Shown piece by piece: positions 1-7,470 of a stretch of 32,203 nucleotides of DNA. The DNA lies in assembly GCA_020433835.1 (NCBI GenBank), contig JAGRBY010000013.1, positions 1 through 32,203 of the forward strand. Reading direction: 5' to 3'. The notes below the pieces were generated by a model. The model was not told where the DNA came from. It was given only the letters and a program-made list of their open reading frames with translations, and ran no database searches. Each line of letters begins with the position of its first letter. Within the stretch, counting starts at the first letter, position 1. Source of the stretch: Anaerolineae bacterium (lineage in GTDB: Bacteria; Chloroflexota; Anaerolineae; 4572-78; J111). Position numbers and translations under genes: made by a program.

Positions 1-1
1 A

Positions 2-114
2 TTTGTATTTATTCAGCAGATAAGGTGACTGGCACTTAATCCCGATAATAGCAGCGTTGTATTCCACGCAATGGTCTCGATTTGAGCCAAAGTGCCAGTC
101 ACCTGAGCAGTTAC
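2..114. repeat. Palindromic repeat family A, copy 1
   Basis: A 113-bp unit with perfect 15-bp inverted arms at 23-37 (aggtgactggcactt) and 90-104 (aagtgccagtcacct), 52 bp apart. It matches a second unit at 1025-1137 over its full length, with about 93 of 113 positions identical by eye, including flanks outside the arms. It lies about 90 bp downstream of the cupin stop codon. It has no coding capacity. It looks like a non-autonomous palindromic element (MITE- or REP-like); no transposase is nearby. The left end is close to the window edge, so the unit could extend further. Confidence 0.85.
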
Positions 115-206
115 CAGAATTTTACTTGAAAGGTCACTTCGGAAACCTTTAGGGCCTCGAACTGCGTAACTCATAAACAATTTAGCAAATTGTTCTACGA
201 CTGCGA

Positions 207-617
207 TTAATGCAGCGCGTCTAACTCCGGTAAGAGAACGACGCTCTCTTGCTCGTTGGGGTCGGTGCGGGCAACAATAGCGGTGCAGGTTTCGGTTTCG
301 CTGGGGTTGTAGGGTAGATGGGGGACGCCGGCGGGGATGTAGACGTATTCTCCGGCTTTGGAGACAATGTGTTCCTCCAAGTTTTCGCCGTACCACATAC
401 AGCCTTCCCCCGACAGCACGTAGATGGCGGTTTCATGGTTTTCGTGCATGTGGGCTTTGGCTCGCCCCCCCGGCGGAATGGTCAGCAAATGCATGCAAAT
501 GCCGTGGGCACCGGTGTTTTCGGCGGAAATGCCGGCAAAGTAGGTAAAGGCTTGTTTGCCGGTGTAGCTTTCGCCCGGCTTAATCAACTTGCAGGTTGGT
601 TTTTGTTCTTTATCCAT
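207..617 (-). CDS. Small single-domain cupin protein
   Basis: A 136-residue protein filling one cupin beta-barrel. Motif 1 is clear at residues 50-70 (G50, H56, H58, E62, G70), and motif 2 at 89-104 (G89, P95, G97, H100, N104). His56, His58, Glu62 and His100 are the usual metal ligands, so it probably binds a divalent metal. Start ATG at 617 is preceded by AAGGAG at a good distance. A perfect TATAAT lies about 50 bases upstream. It has no signal peptide, so it should be cytoplasmic. Cupins of this size include sugar-phosphate isomerases, dioxygenases and ligand-binding regulators; the sequence alone does not say which. It is transcribed away from the polysaccharide locus and separated from it by about 1 kb, so a functional link is not supported. 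Confidence 0.88.
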   Translation of the reverse strand: MDKEQKPTCKLIKPGESYTGKQAFTYFAGISAENTGAHGICMHLLTIPPGGRAKAHMHENHETAIYVLSGEGCMWYGENLEEHIVSKAGEYVYIPAGVPHLPYNPSETETCTAIVARTDPNEQESVVLLPELDALH

Positions 618-665
618 GTGGGTGCTCCTTATTAATCAATATTCGTCCATAGTACTAAAGGGGCA

Positions 666-671
666 ATTATA
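666..671 (-). promoter_or_regulatory. Candidate -10 box for the cupin gene
   Basis: The minus strand reads TATAAT exactly, about 50 bases upstream of the cupin ATG, which would give a leader of roughly 40 bases. The -35 region at 17-18 bp spacing is poor (GTGATT or TGATTA), so this is a weak call resting on the -10 alone. Confidence 0.3.
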
Positions 672-1024
672 GCTCTTTATAGCTATTTTAATCACCCAGG
701 TGAGTATAGAGAAACTTTATTATGAATGATATGATGATCATATTTGGTCCGCAGAGTGTGGTATTCCATATCAAAAGGAAACGACGGCAGGATTTATTAA
801 CTTACTAAGTGTTAAATATGTTACAGTTCTAACTAATTTCTTAGAAAGTTCATTGTTTTTGTTTAGGTTTTGAGAGTACTATTTAGACTATGCAATTAAG
901 TACCTTAAAAGCTTAGTACCTTGCAACTCCACAGACCAAATTCACGCGTTGTCAAAGTTTATATAAATTCTAGAGACCCCCGATTACCTTATCTATGACC
1001 GGTTTAAGAAATTTTAGTAAATTT

Positions 1025-1137
1025 ATTGTATTTACTCAGCAGGCGAGGTGACTGGCACTTAGTCGCGGTAAGTGTAGTATTAAATACCTCGCAATGGTCT
1101 CGATTTGAGCAAAAGTGCCAATCACCTGAGTAGTTAC
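1025..1137. repeat. Palindromic repeat family A, copy 2
   Basis: A 113-bp unit homologous to positions 2-114 and in the same orientation. The arms are 1046-1060 and 1113-1127, 82 bp end to end exactly as in copy 1, with one arm mismatch (aagtgccaatcacct). The right half of the spacer (around 1091-1110) is better conserved between copies than the left half. Confidence 0.85.
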
Positions 1138-1609
1138 AATTTATTTACTCCAAGGGAACAGCAAATTTTCGAGAAGTTAACTGGAATCGGTTGTAAACTT
1201 TGGCTCTACCTTCTCAAAATCAGCTTCTAAGAATATAGCTTGTTATGAAATAGTAACTTAATAAATTTTATGCCGTAAGGGATAATTTGTAAGTCATAAT
1301 GAGTGCTTTGCATTTTTACTTACCCATTACTACTTACCCTTATATGTATATAGTTGTTATTCCATACTTGTTCTTTAAAAAGTTTTGTAAGTATCCCCTT
1401 TAAACCGTCTCAAGCCAAGAAAAAGTAAATCATTTAGCGAAATCGCTTGGACCTCTATCCTTATTTTACCACACCTTGGAGCGGTATATCCCTTAACATT
1501 ATTGCATTGCATGCTGTATGTGATTTTTGTATATGGGATAATGTTTCGAACCGTATAAGTTATATAGAGAATACATCGTCGATCTCTCGTTCTTTAGAAG
1601 AGGAAAATC

Positions 1610-2503
1610 ATGTCGCGTCTTCGAGGCTTGACCGTGGCCTTATTGCTAGGGCTAACCGTTTTTTTTAACCTTGAACGATTAAATTTTACCCAGTTAAATA
1701 TTATAAATCTTGCCTCATTTGTTTATATGCTTGGAGTCCTGGCTGTAATCTCAGTTATATTAATTCCATTTCTGAGGCGGTCTTCTGTCGTTGTTTCTCT
1801 AGCGCTTTGGTTAGGCATATATGTTCTCTGCAAAATTTTCTTGTTTAACGACCGTCCTATCGTTGGGGGATTGTATACTTACCTTACGGTTACAGAAACC
1901 GTTCTGTTAACCCTTTTGATTTGGTTAGCCTATAGAGTAGCCTGTACCTTAAACGATTTTGAGGAGGTTATCGCTAATATTAGCTTGGCCGAAGTTAATG
2001 GACGCGTACAGCCTCTGCAGGAAGCGTCAAATGTTATTGATGGTGAAATGCTTCGCAGCCGTCGTTTTCATCGCCCTTTATCGATTATTGTGGTGAGACC
2101 TGAGGCAAACTCCATTAAAACTACTCTCCATCGCATTGTACGAGAAGTGCAGCAGGCTATGATGGAGCGCTATGTTTTTACCAGCCTCGCTCACGTTATT
2201 AGCAACTGTATAGAACGAACAAACTTCGTTATTGCCCACAGCGAAGATAATCGCTTTATTCTCTTATGTCCAGAAACGAATATAAATGACACAGCCGACT
2301 TGGTTGAGCACATCCGGAATGTGGCGTCCGAGAAACTGGGTGTTTCCCTGGCCTGTGGCGTATCATCTTTCCCTGATCAAGCGCTTACGTTTGAAGAGTT
2401 AGTTAATCACGCGGAAAAAAATATAAATTATTCAACCAAAGTGGTAAAAACTTCGACCGTTAGAGCGGTCGAGACGAGAAATGGGCATCATCAACATTTC
2501 TAA
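1610..2503 (+). CDS. Four-helix membrane protein with degenerate GGDEF domain
   Basis: A 297-residue protein. Residues 5-112 hold about four hydrophobic helices (roughly 5-22, 31-54, 58-79, 90-112). Residues 145-280 resemble a GGDEF domain: RSRRFHRPLS matches the early strand of that fold, and GVSSFPDQALTFEELVNHAE matches the conserved C-terminal helix region. The signature loop that should read GGDEF reads EDNRF (212-216), so both catalytic glycines and the acidic pair are lost. The family normally makes cyclic di-GMP; this copy should be inactive as a cyclase and may act as a sensor or scaffold. ATG 1610 follows a GAAGAGGA ribosome site. It is the first gene before the priming transferase and is AT-richer than the genes after it. 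The degenerate GGDEF assignment is by motif, not by search. Confidence 0.75.
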   Translation: MSRLRGLTVALLLGLTVFFNLERLNFTQLNIINLASFVYMLGVLAVISVILIPFLRRSSVVVSLALWLGIYVLCKIFLFNDRPIVGGLYTYLTVTETVLLTLLIWLAYRVACTLNDFEEVIANISLAEVNGRVQPLQEASNVIDGEMLRSRRFHRPLSIIVVRPEANSIKTTLHRIVREVQQAMMERYVFTSLAHVISNCIERTNFVIAHSEDNRFILLCPETNINDTADLVEHIRNVASEKLGVSLACGVSSFPDQALTFEELVNHAEKNINYSTKVVKTSTVRAVETRNGHHQHF

Positions 2504-2523
2504 AAATTTGCACTTTAAAGAAT

Positions 2524-2631
2524 TATGGCCAGTAACCAGGGTTTTTAGCGTTAAAAAGAGCGTGTTTTGCCGCAAAAGATTATCAATAAGGTATCAAAAC
2601 CCTGGTTTCTAAAAAAATGCAAACATAGTAA
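2524..2631 (+). repeat. Palindromic repeat family B, copy 1
   Basis: The 80-bp core 2531-2610 has arms aaccagggtttt (2534-2545) and aaaaccctggtt (2596-2607). It is homologous to 11225-11304 (70 of 80 core positions identical by eye), and similarity continues outside the core to tatggcc on the left and catagtaa on the right. It starts 21 bases after the stop codon of the GGDEF-like gene and lies on the same strand sense as the other two copies relative to transcription. It could form a stem-loop in the 3' untranslated RNA. Confidence 0.85.
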
Positions 2632-2676
2632 CTTTTATAAGCTTTAAAAAATAATAAAAAAGGAGAAGAATAATAT

Positions 2677-3366
2677 ATGACTGCACGCCATCTCATTAAA
2701 TTTATGCATCCTCAAGCTATCTGGTTATATCAGTTTAATCCTCGCCGGAATCTTATATCAGGTCGGTTGTATCAGATTGTAAAGCGAATTATAGATTTAA
2801 CGCTCATTCTTCTTGCTTTGCCTATTTTAACGCCTGTCTTCTTCTTATGCGCTCTTTTGATCAAACTCGATTCGCCTGATGGGCCTATTCTTTTTTATCA
2901 AATGCGAACAGGGAAGGGCGGGCGGCGCTTTCGTATGTTGAAGTTTCGTACCATGGTGCCTAACGCGGAAGTATTGAAGAAAGAATTAGCCCATCTCAAT
3001 GAACTGCAGTGGCCTGACTTCAAGATTACCAATGATCCTCGCATTACGCGGGTAGGACGTATTTTACGCAAAACCAGTTTAGACGAACTGCCGCAGTTGA
3101 TTAATGTCATACGGGGTGAAATGAGTTTGGTTGGCCCCCGACCTACTTCGTTTGCGGCCGACACCTATGATTTATGGCATACTGAACGGCTTGATGTTAA
3201 ACCCGGCCTAACCGGTTTGTGGCAAATTATTGGGCGCGGTGAAATGGAATTTGATGAACGGGTTCGCCTTGATATTGAGTACATTCAGCGTCGCTGTTTG
3301 CGCCTTGACATGCAAATATTAGCGATGACCGTACTGGCTGTTGTCCAACAGCGTGGCAGACATTAA
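2677..3366 (+). CDS. Initiating sugar-phosphate transferase (bacterial sugar transferase family)
   Basis: A 229-residue enzyme of the polyprenyl-phosphate phosphoglycosyl transferase family (PglC/WbaP catalytic domain). It would transfer a sugar-1-phosphate from a nucleotide sugar to the membrane polyprenyl phosphate, the first step of repeat-unit assembly. Visible signs: one hydrophobic segment (about 41-63) typical of the re-entrant membrane helix, MLKFRTMVPNAE (87-98), the catalytic Asp136-Glu137 within TSLDELPQ, SLVGPRP (150-156) and PGLTGLWQ (176-183). It lacks the four-helix N-terminal half of WbaP-type enzymes, so it is the minimal form. ATG 2677 follows AAGGAG. Its stop overlaps the next start (TAATG). 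Sugar specificity cannot be read. Confidence 0.9.
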   Translation: MTARHLIKFMHPQAIWLYQFNPRRNLISGRLYQIVKRIIDLTLILLALPILTPVFFLCALLIKLDSPDGPILFYQMRTGKGGRRFRMLKFRTMVPNAEVLKKELAHLNELQWPDFKITNDPRITRVGRILRKTSLDELPQLINVIRGEMSLVGPRPTSFAADTYDLWHTERLDVKPGLTGLWQIIGRGEMEFDERVRLDIEYIQRRCLRLDMQILAMTVLAVVQQRGRH

Positions 3367-4634
3367 TGAAACCCAAGATCGCTTACATCATGTCGCGTTT
3401 TCCGCACCTGCCGGAAACGTTTATCCTCCGCGAGATGAGCGAGTTGGAACGACAAGGCTGGCAGGTAGCGCTGTATCCCTTGATCGCTCAAAACCAGACA
3501 GTAATTCATGATGAAGTGAACCATTGGCTGCCGCAAGTGCGCCAGTTACCTTTTGTCTCTCCGGCGGTTCTGGCGGCAAATGTACAAACTCTGGCTCAGG
3601 CTCCGGCCCGGTACGGAGAAAGCTGGTTCAAAGTGATCGTCGAAAACCGAACCTCACCCAAGTTCCTTGTTCGAGCGCTGGCTTTGCTGCCGAAAGCGGT
3701 GTATGCAGCCCGTTTAATGCAGCAAGAAGGGGTCGATCATATCCATGCCCATTATGCTACCCATCCGGCTATGGTAGCCTGGATCATCCATCGGCTAACT
3801 AATATTAGTTACAGTATTACCGTTCATGCTCACGATATTTTTGTTGAGCAAGCGATGTTAGCGACAAAACTTCGCGATGCAACCTTTATTGCAGCCATCT
3901 CTCACTATAATCGCGAATTTCTGGCTCAAACTGTGGGAACATGGGTTAGAGAAAAAACGCACATCGTTCACTGTGGCATCGAGCCGGATAATTATACCAA
4001 CCTTTCTAGAGGTAAGGCTCAACTGTCTGAACGGTTTGAAATTATAAGTATTGGGAGCCTACAACCGTACAAAGGACATCCTTACCTTATTCGGGCTTGT
4101 GCGTTACTTCGTGATCGTGGTATCCCGCTGCGCTGCCGCATTATTGGCGGTGGTGAAGATCAGGCTATGTTAGAGCACATGATTACGCAAGCCCAGCTTG
4201 AAGGGGTTGTTGAACTGCTCGGTCCGCAGCCGCAGGAGGAAGTTGCCCGTTTGTTGCCGACGGCCCATTGCTATGTTCAGCCCAGTATTATTACGCCGTC
4301 GGGCAAAATGGAAGGTATTCCGGTGGCTTTAATGGAGGCCTTGGCCTGTGCTTTGCCGGTGGTGGCTACCAACCTATCGGGCATTCCTGAGTTAGTACAG
4401 CCTGAAAAAACGGGGTATCTGGTTTCGCCGGCTAATCCATCCGCTTTGGCCGATGCTTTAAGCGCCATTTATGCTGATCCCGATAAAGCAAACCGGTTGG
4501 GGAAAGCCGGTCAAAATTTAGTGTTTCAAGAGTTCGATTTAAAGTCGAATGTTAAAAATAAGGCTGCTTTATTTGCAAAAGTTATTCAACAAAGACAGGC
4601 CCTGTCTTTGCCGGAAATAATGGTTAAGACTTAG
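3366..4634 (+). CDS. GT4-family glycosyltransferase
   Basis: A 422-residue GT-B fold enzyme that adds a sugar during repeat-unit assembly on the cytoplasmic face. The N-terminal half holds HIHAHYATHPA (125-135) and TVHAHDIF (152-159). The C-terminal nucleotide-sugar domain holds IGSLQPYKGH (229-238) and the GT4 signature E316-GIPVALM-E324 (E-x7-E). The start overlaps the preceding stop by one base, so translation is probably coupled. The next gene starts 14 bases downstream with an AGGAAGG ribosome site. The acceptor and donor cannot be deduced. Confidence 0.9.
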   Translation: MKPKIAYIMSRFPHLPETFILREMSELERQGWQVALYPLIAQNQTVIHDEVNHWLPQVRQLPFVSPAVLAANVQTLAQAPARYGESWFKVIVENRTSPKFLVRALALLPKAVYAARLMQQEGVDHIHAHYATHPAMVAWIIHRLTNISYSITVHAHDIFVEQAMLATKLRDATFIAAISHYNREFLAQTVGTWVREKTHIVHCGIEPDNYTNLSRGKAQLSERFEIISIGSLQPYKGHPYLIRACALLRDRGIPLRCRIIGGGEDQAMLEHMITQAQLEGVVELLGPQPQEEVARLLPTAHCYVQPSIITPSGKMEGIPVALMEALACALPVVATNLSGIPELVQPEKTGYLVSPANPSALADALSAIYADPDKANRLGKAGQNLVFQEFDLKSNVKNKAALFAKVIQQRQALSLPEIMVKT

Positions 4635-4648
4635 GAAGGAATGGAAAG

Positions 4649-5806
4649 ATGCAGGAATTGCTACATTACTTACGGATGATTAAACGAAGCTGGTGGATAG
4701 TGGCGCTGACAACACTGTCTGCTCTCAATATTGCTCTACTTGCATCATATCTGACACCCCCCACCTATCGAGCAACGGCACGTTTAATTGTCAGCCCCGG
4801 CCCCTCGTTGTTAGCCGGTGAGGATAAGGATTTGGTCAACAGCTTAGAAGCCTTAGACAAACGCTCGATCGTGGCTACGTATGTAGAAGTCATCAATAGC
4901 CGCCGGATTTTGCGAGAAAGCCGTGAGGCTCTGGCCCTGAGCGCAGAGGATATGGCCGACTACGAAGTATCCGCTGTGGTTTTGCCCGATGCCAGTGTTC
5001 TACAACTGGCTGTTACAGGCCCTAACCCGGAAATGACTGCACGGTTAGCTAATGATTTAAGCCAACGGGGTGTTTCATACATTGAAAACTTGTACTTGGT
5101 TTACAACATTAACCTGTTCGATCAGGCTACGCTACCCAAAAGCCCCATTGCCCCTCAACCAACCCGAAACGCCGGTGTAGCCGTTGTATTAGGGTTTGTT
5201 TTAGGAGCCGTGTTGGCCTTAATCCGCGAACACCTTCGCCAACCGCTTGATACCGTCCGTGATCGGATGAATATTGATAAACTTTCTTCGGCCTATTCAC
5301 GGCGCTATTTCAAAAATCGGTTAGAAGAAGAGTTAACGCGCCATCAGGTCGATAATTTGGCGTTGGGTGTTATTGAGTTGGAAGGTTTGCCTGAATGGCA
5401 GGAAACACTTTCTCAGCCGGCCTACCAACGCCTGCTTCGTCGGGTTAAAGGCATCCTGCAAGATGAGCTACGGGGTAAGGATGTTATTGGGCGGTGGGAT
5501 GAAGACTCTTTCGCTGTACTCTTACCGGGTGCGTCCGGCTCATCAGCAATGCAGCAGTTTGAGGCCGTGCAACGGGCATTGTTGCAGCCTATTATGCTCG
5601 ATGAAGATCAAACCATTCAGCTAAAACCCTACGCCGGAATTGCTTCTTCGCAAGGTTATGATGAGCACGCATTGACGTTGATCGAACAAGCGGAAGAGGC
5701 CTTAAGCCGTGCCCATCGTAATGGTCGCAATGTAATCCTGTTCACACCTGATGTGGCCCTGTCATACGCATCTACCGAACACAAAAACGGCTCAAATACG
5801 CTCTAA
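4649..5806 (+). CDS. Wzz-like chain-length protein fused to a degenerate GGDEF domain
   Basis: A 385-residue protein. Residues 1-195 form a Wzz-type polysaccharide co-polymerase: membrane helix 1 at about 17-36, an extracytoplasmic stretch, the proline-rich motif SPIAPQP (165-171), and helix 2 at about 174-192. Such proteins set polymer length and usually end in, or pair with, a tyrosine kinase. Here the cytoplasmic part (205-366) instead resembles a GGDEF domain: DKLSSAYSRRYF (210-221) matches the family's D-x-L-T-G-x-x-N-R-R start, and NGRNVI lies near the end. The active loop is DEDSF (284-288) instead of GGDEF, and the early metal-binding Asp region reads VIELEG, so cyclase activity is unlikely. 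ATG 4649 follows GGAAGGAATGG. It sits between a GT4 gene and the polymerase gene, as expected for chain-length control. Confidence 0.82.
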   Translation: MQELLHYLRMIKRSWWIVALTTLSALNIALLASYLTPPTYRATARLIVSPGPSLLAGEDKDLVNSLEALDKRSIVATYVEVINSRRILRESREALALSAEDMADYEVSAVVLPDASVLQLAVTGPNPEMTARLANDLSQRGVSYIENLYLVYNINLFDQATLPKSPIAPQPTRNAGVAVVLGFVLGAVLALIREHLRQPLDTVRDRMNIDKLSSAYSRRYFKNRLEEELTRHQVDNLALGVIELEGLPEWQETLSQPAYQRLLRRVKGILQDELRGKDVIGRWDEDSFAVLLPGASGSSAMQQFEAVQRALLQPIMLDEDQTIQLKPYAGIASSQGYDEHALTLIEQAEEALSRAHRNGRNVILFTPDVALSYASTEHKNGSNTL

Positions 5807-5810
5807 CCCC

Positions 5811-7319
5811 ATGATTAATAAACCCGCTCTTGTTAGAAATGAATGGTTACCCATTCTATTTGGGCTACTGGCTGTGGGAGTCGGTGCAGTAGCCAGCCTT
5901 GTGGTCGTTAACGTTCCCAGTAATATGCTCCTTATGGCTCTTGTCATAGCGCCGTTTATTGCTTTGGGAATGACCCGTAAACCGGAATGGGGGCTGCTGT
6001 TGTTGGTCTTTATGACCTATATCCGTTTATCGGATGTTTTGGTGGAATATCATGGCGTGCCTTCCATCGCCAAGCCGTTTATAGTTTTGCTTATCGTTAT
6101 CATCGCGGCCCGGTGGCTTCTGTATGGTGAAGAACCGCGCGGTTGGTACCAATCGGCATTAATTGTAATTGGGTATGGGTTGATCGGATTTACCTCGCTG
6201 CTCTACGCCGACGATAAATCCATTGTCCAAGGGGCATTGGTTGATCACGTTAAAGATGCCATTATCGCCGTCGTTATCACGATGCTTATCCATAAAGCTG
6301 TGACGCTACACCGGGTTGTTTGGATGTTATTGTTGGCAGGTATCTTTATGGGTACGCTTAGTGTCTATCAACAGATGACCGGGACGTTTGATAATATTTA
6401 TTGGGGATTTGCTCAGGCGGAAATAAAAAATATTGTGGGCGAAACGTCTGACTATCGAATCGGTGGCCCAGGGTTTGGCCCCAACGCCTATGGACAGTTT
6501 CTTGTTGTTCTGGTTCCCATAGCCTTAGATCGACTTTGGAGCGAGCGCAAACTTGGGCTGCGTATATTAGCAGGCTGGTCCTTAGGTGTGGTTGTGCTCT
6601 CTATCTTTTTTACCTTCTCGCGCGGTAGTTTCCTGGGATTATTGCTGGTGTTAGGCGCTATGATTATTCACCGGCCACCAAAGGTAACGACCCTGTTAGT
6701 GACGCTGTTGATGGCCATGTTTTTAGTTCAAATGATGCCGGCTCAGTACACGGATCGTTTAAAAACCCTGTTTGACCTGTTGCCCGGCTCTGACACGAAC
6801 GCGCTTGATGAAATATCGTTTCGAGGGCGCATTAGTGAAAATACCGTCGGCTGGCGGATGTTTACCGATCACCCCCTGATCGGCGTTGGTTTGGCAAACT
6901 ATAAAGCGAACTATCTGAGTTATTCGGAAGATTTGGGGATTGATGCTCGACGTGAGGAGCGGGGTGCCCATAATATGTACCTGCAAATTGCGGCGGAAAG
7001 CGGCCTGATGGGGCTGTTCGCTATGGGGTTGATTATGTGGGTGCTGTATCGGGCGGTTCGTGCTGCTGTAGCTGATTTTGAGCAGGCCGGGATGCCTGAT
7101 TATGCCAATTTGGCCTTTGCTTTTGGGGTTAGCCTGTTAGGATTTTTTGCAGTGGCTGTTGTAAAACACATGGCCCACCCCCGTTATTTTTGGATGTTGT
7201 GCGGTATTGCCCTCTCTATGCCATACGTAGCTCGACAGGAGTTGCAAGCTCGCTTGGCGGATAATTCTCGAAAAATCACCAATGCAGTAATGCTTGGAGC
7301 CGAGAAATATGATCAATAA
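5811..7319 (+). CDS. O-antigen polymerase/ligase family membrane protein (Wzy type)
   Basis: A 502-residue, strongly hydrophobic protein with about ten to twelve membrane helices. Family landmarks are FGPNAYGQF in the middle, FSRGSFLG (around residue 269) and HNMYLQIAAESGLMG (around 387), the pattern of the Wzy/WaaL domain. In this setting it most likely joins flipped repeat units into a polymer on the outer face of the membrane. The start at 5811 lies five bases after the preceding stop. An in-frame ATG at 5751 would overlap the previous gene by 56 bases and add a non-hydrophobic extension, so 5811 is preferred although it has no clear ribosome site; coupling to the upstream gene is likely. 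Ligase activity cannot be excluded from sequence alone. Confidence 0.85.
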   Translation: MINKPALVRNEWLPILFGLLAVGVGAVASLVVVNVPSNMLLMALVIAPFIALGMTRKPEWGLLLLVFMTYIRLSDVLVEYHGVPSIAKPFIVLLIVIIAARWLLYGEEPRGWYQSALIVIGYGLIGFTSLLYADDKSIVQGALVDHVKDAIIAVVITMLIHKAVTLHRVVWMLLLAGIFMGTLSVYQQMTGTFDNIYWGFAQAEIKNIVGETSDYRIGGPGFGPNAYGQFLVVLVPIALDRLWSERKLGLRILAGWSLGVVVLSIFFTFSRGSFLGLLLVLGAMIIHRPPKVTTLLVTLLMAMFLVQMMPAQYTDRLKTLFDLLPGSDTNALDEISFRGRISENTVGWRMFTDHPLIGVGLANYKANYLSYSEDLGIDARREERGAHNMYLQIAAESGLMGLFAMGLIMWVLYRAVRAAVADFEQAGMPDYANLAFAFGVSLLGFFAVAVVKHMAHPRYFWMLCGIALSMPYVARQELQARLADNSRKITNAVMLGAEKYDQ

Positions 7320-7370
7320 AGCCCCTATCTATCATAACAGATTTTTAGCAACGAAGGATTATCACCGACT

Positions 7371-7469
7371 ATGAGTCAGCGAGCATTGGATAATGCATTA
7401 TCGGAACCGGTAGTACTTGATCAACGAATACGCACCTGCTTACCAGCCTACCTTTACGAAGCATCCTAA
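7371..7469 (+). CDS. Possible 32-residue small ORF ahead of the flippase
   Basis: ATG 7371 is preceded by GAAGGA (12 bases upstream) and opens a 32-codon frame ending with TAA at 7469, one base before the preferred flippase ATG at 7471. The peptide begins MSQRALDNALSEP and is not hydrophobic. It could be a leader whose translation couples to the flippase, a remnant of a longer gene, or chance. No homologue is recognised. Its position explains how the flippase could be translated without a strong ribosome site of its own. Confidence 0.3.
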   Translation: MSQRALDNALSEPVVLDQRIRTCLPAYLYEAS

Positions 7470-7470
7470 A

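Larger units (their letters stand above)
618..1609. other. AT-rich intergenic region with no convincing gene
   Basis: About 1 kb between the divergent cupin gene and the first gene of the polysaccharide locus. It is visibly AT-richer than the coding DNA and has stop codons in all frames, apart from a 73-codon plus-strand frame at 1447-1668 that overlaps the next gene and looks spurious. The only structured feature is repeat A copy 2 (1025-1137). A GATAAT at 1537-1542 could be part of a promoter for the gene at 1610, but no good -35 box accompanies it. No known riboswitch or RNA gene was recognised. Confidence 0.6.

Noticed and set aside
13..396. Minus-strand frame overlapping the cupin gene 3' end
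   Set aside because: Arg-rich out-of-frame shadow of the cupin gene running through the family A repeat.
1447..1668. 73-codon plus-strand frame before the GGDEF-like gene
   Set aside because: It overlaps the real start at 1610, has no ribosome site and no recognisable protein character.
2524..2631. Family B repeat as a classic intrinsic terminator
   Set aside because: The stem is long with a 50-base loop and no T-tract follows it; a 3' end role remains possible but not as a simple terminator.
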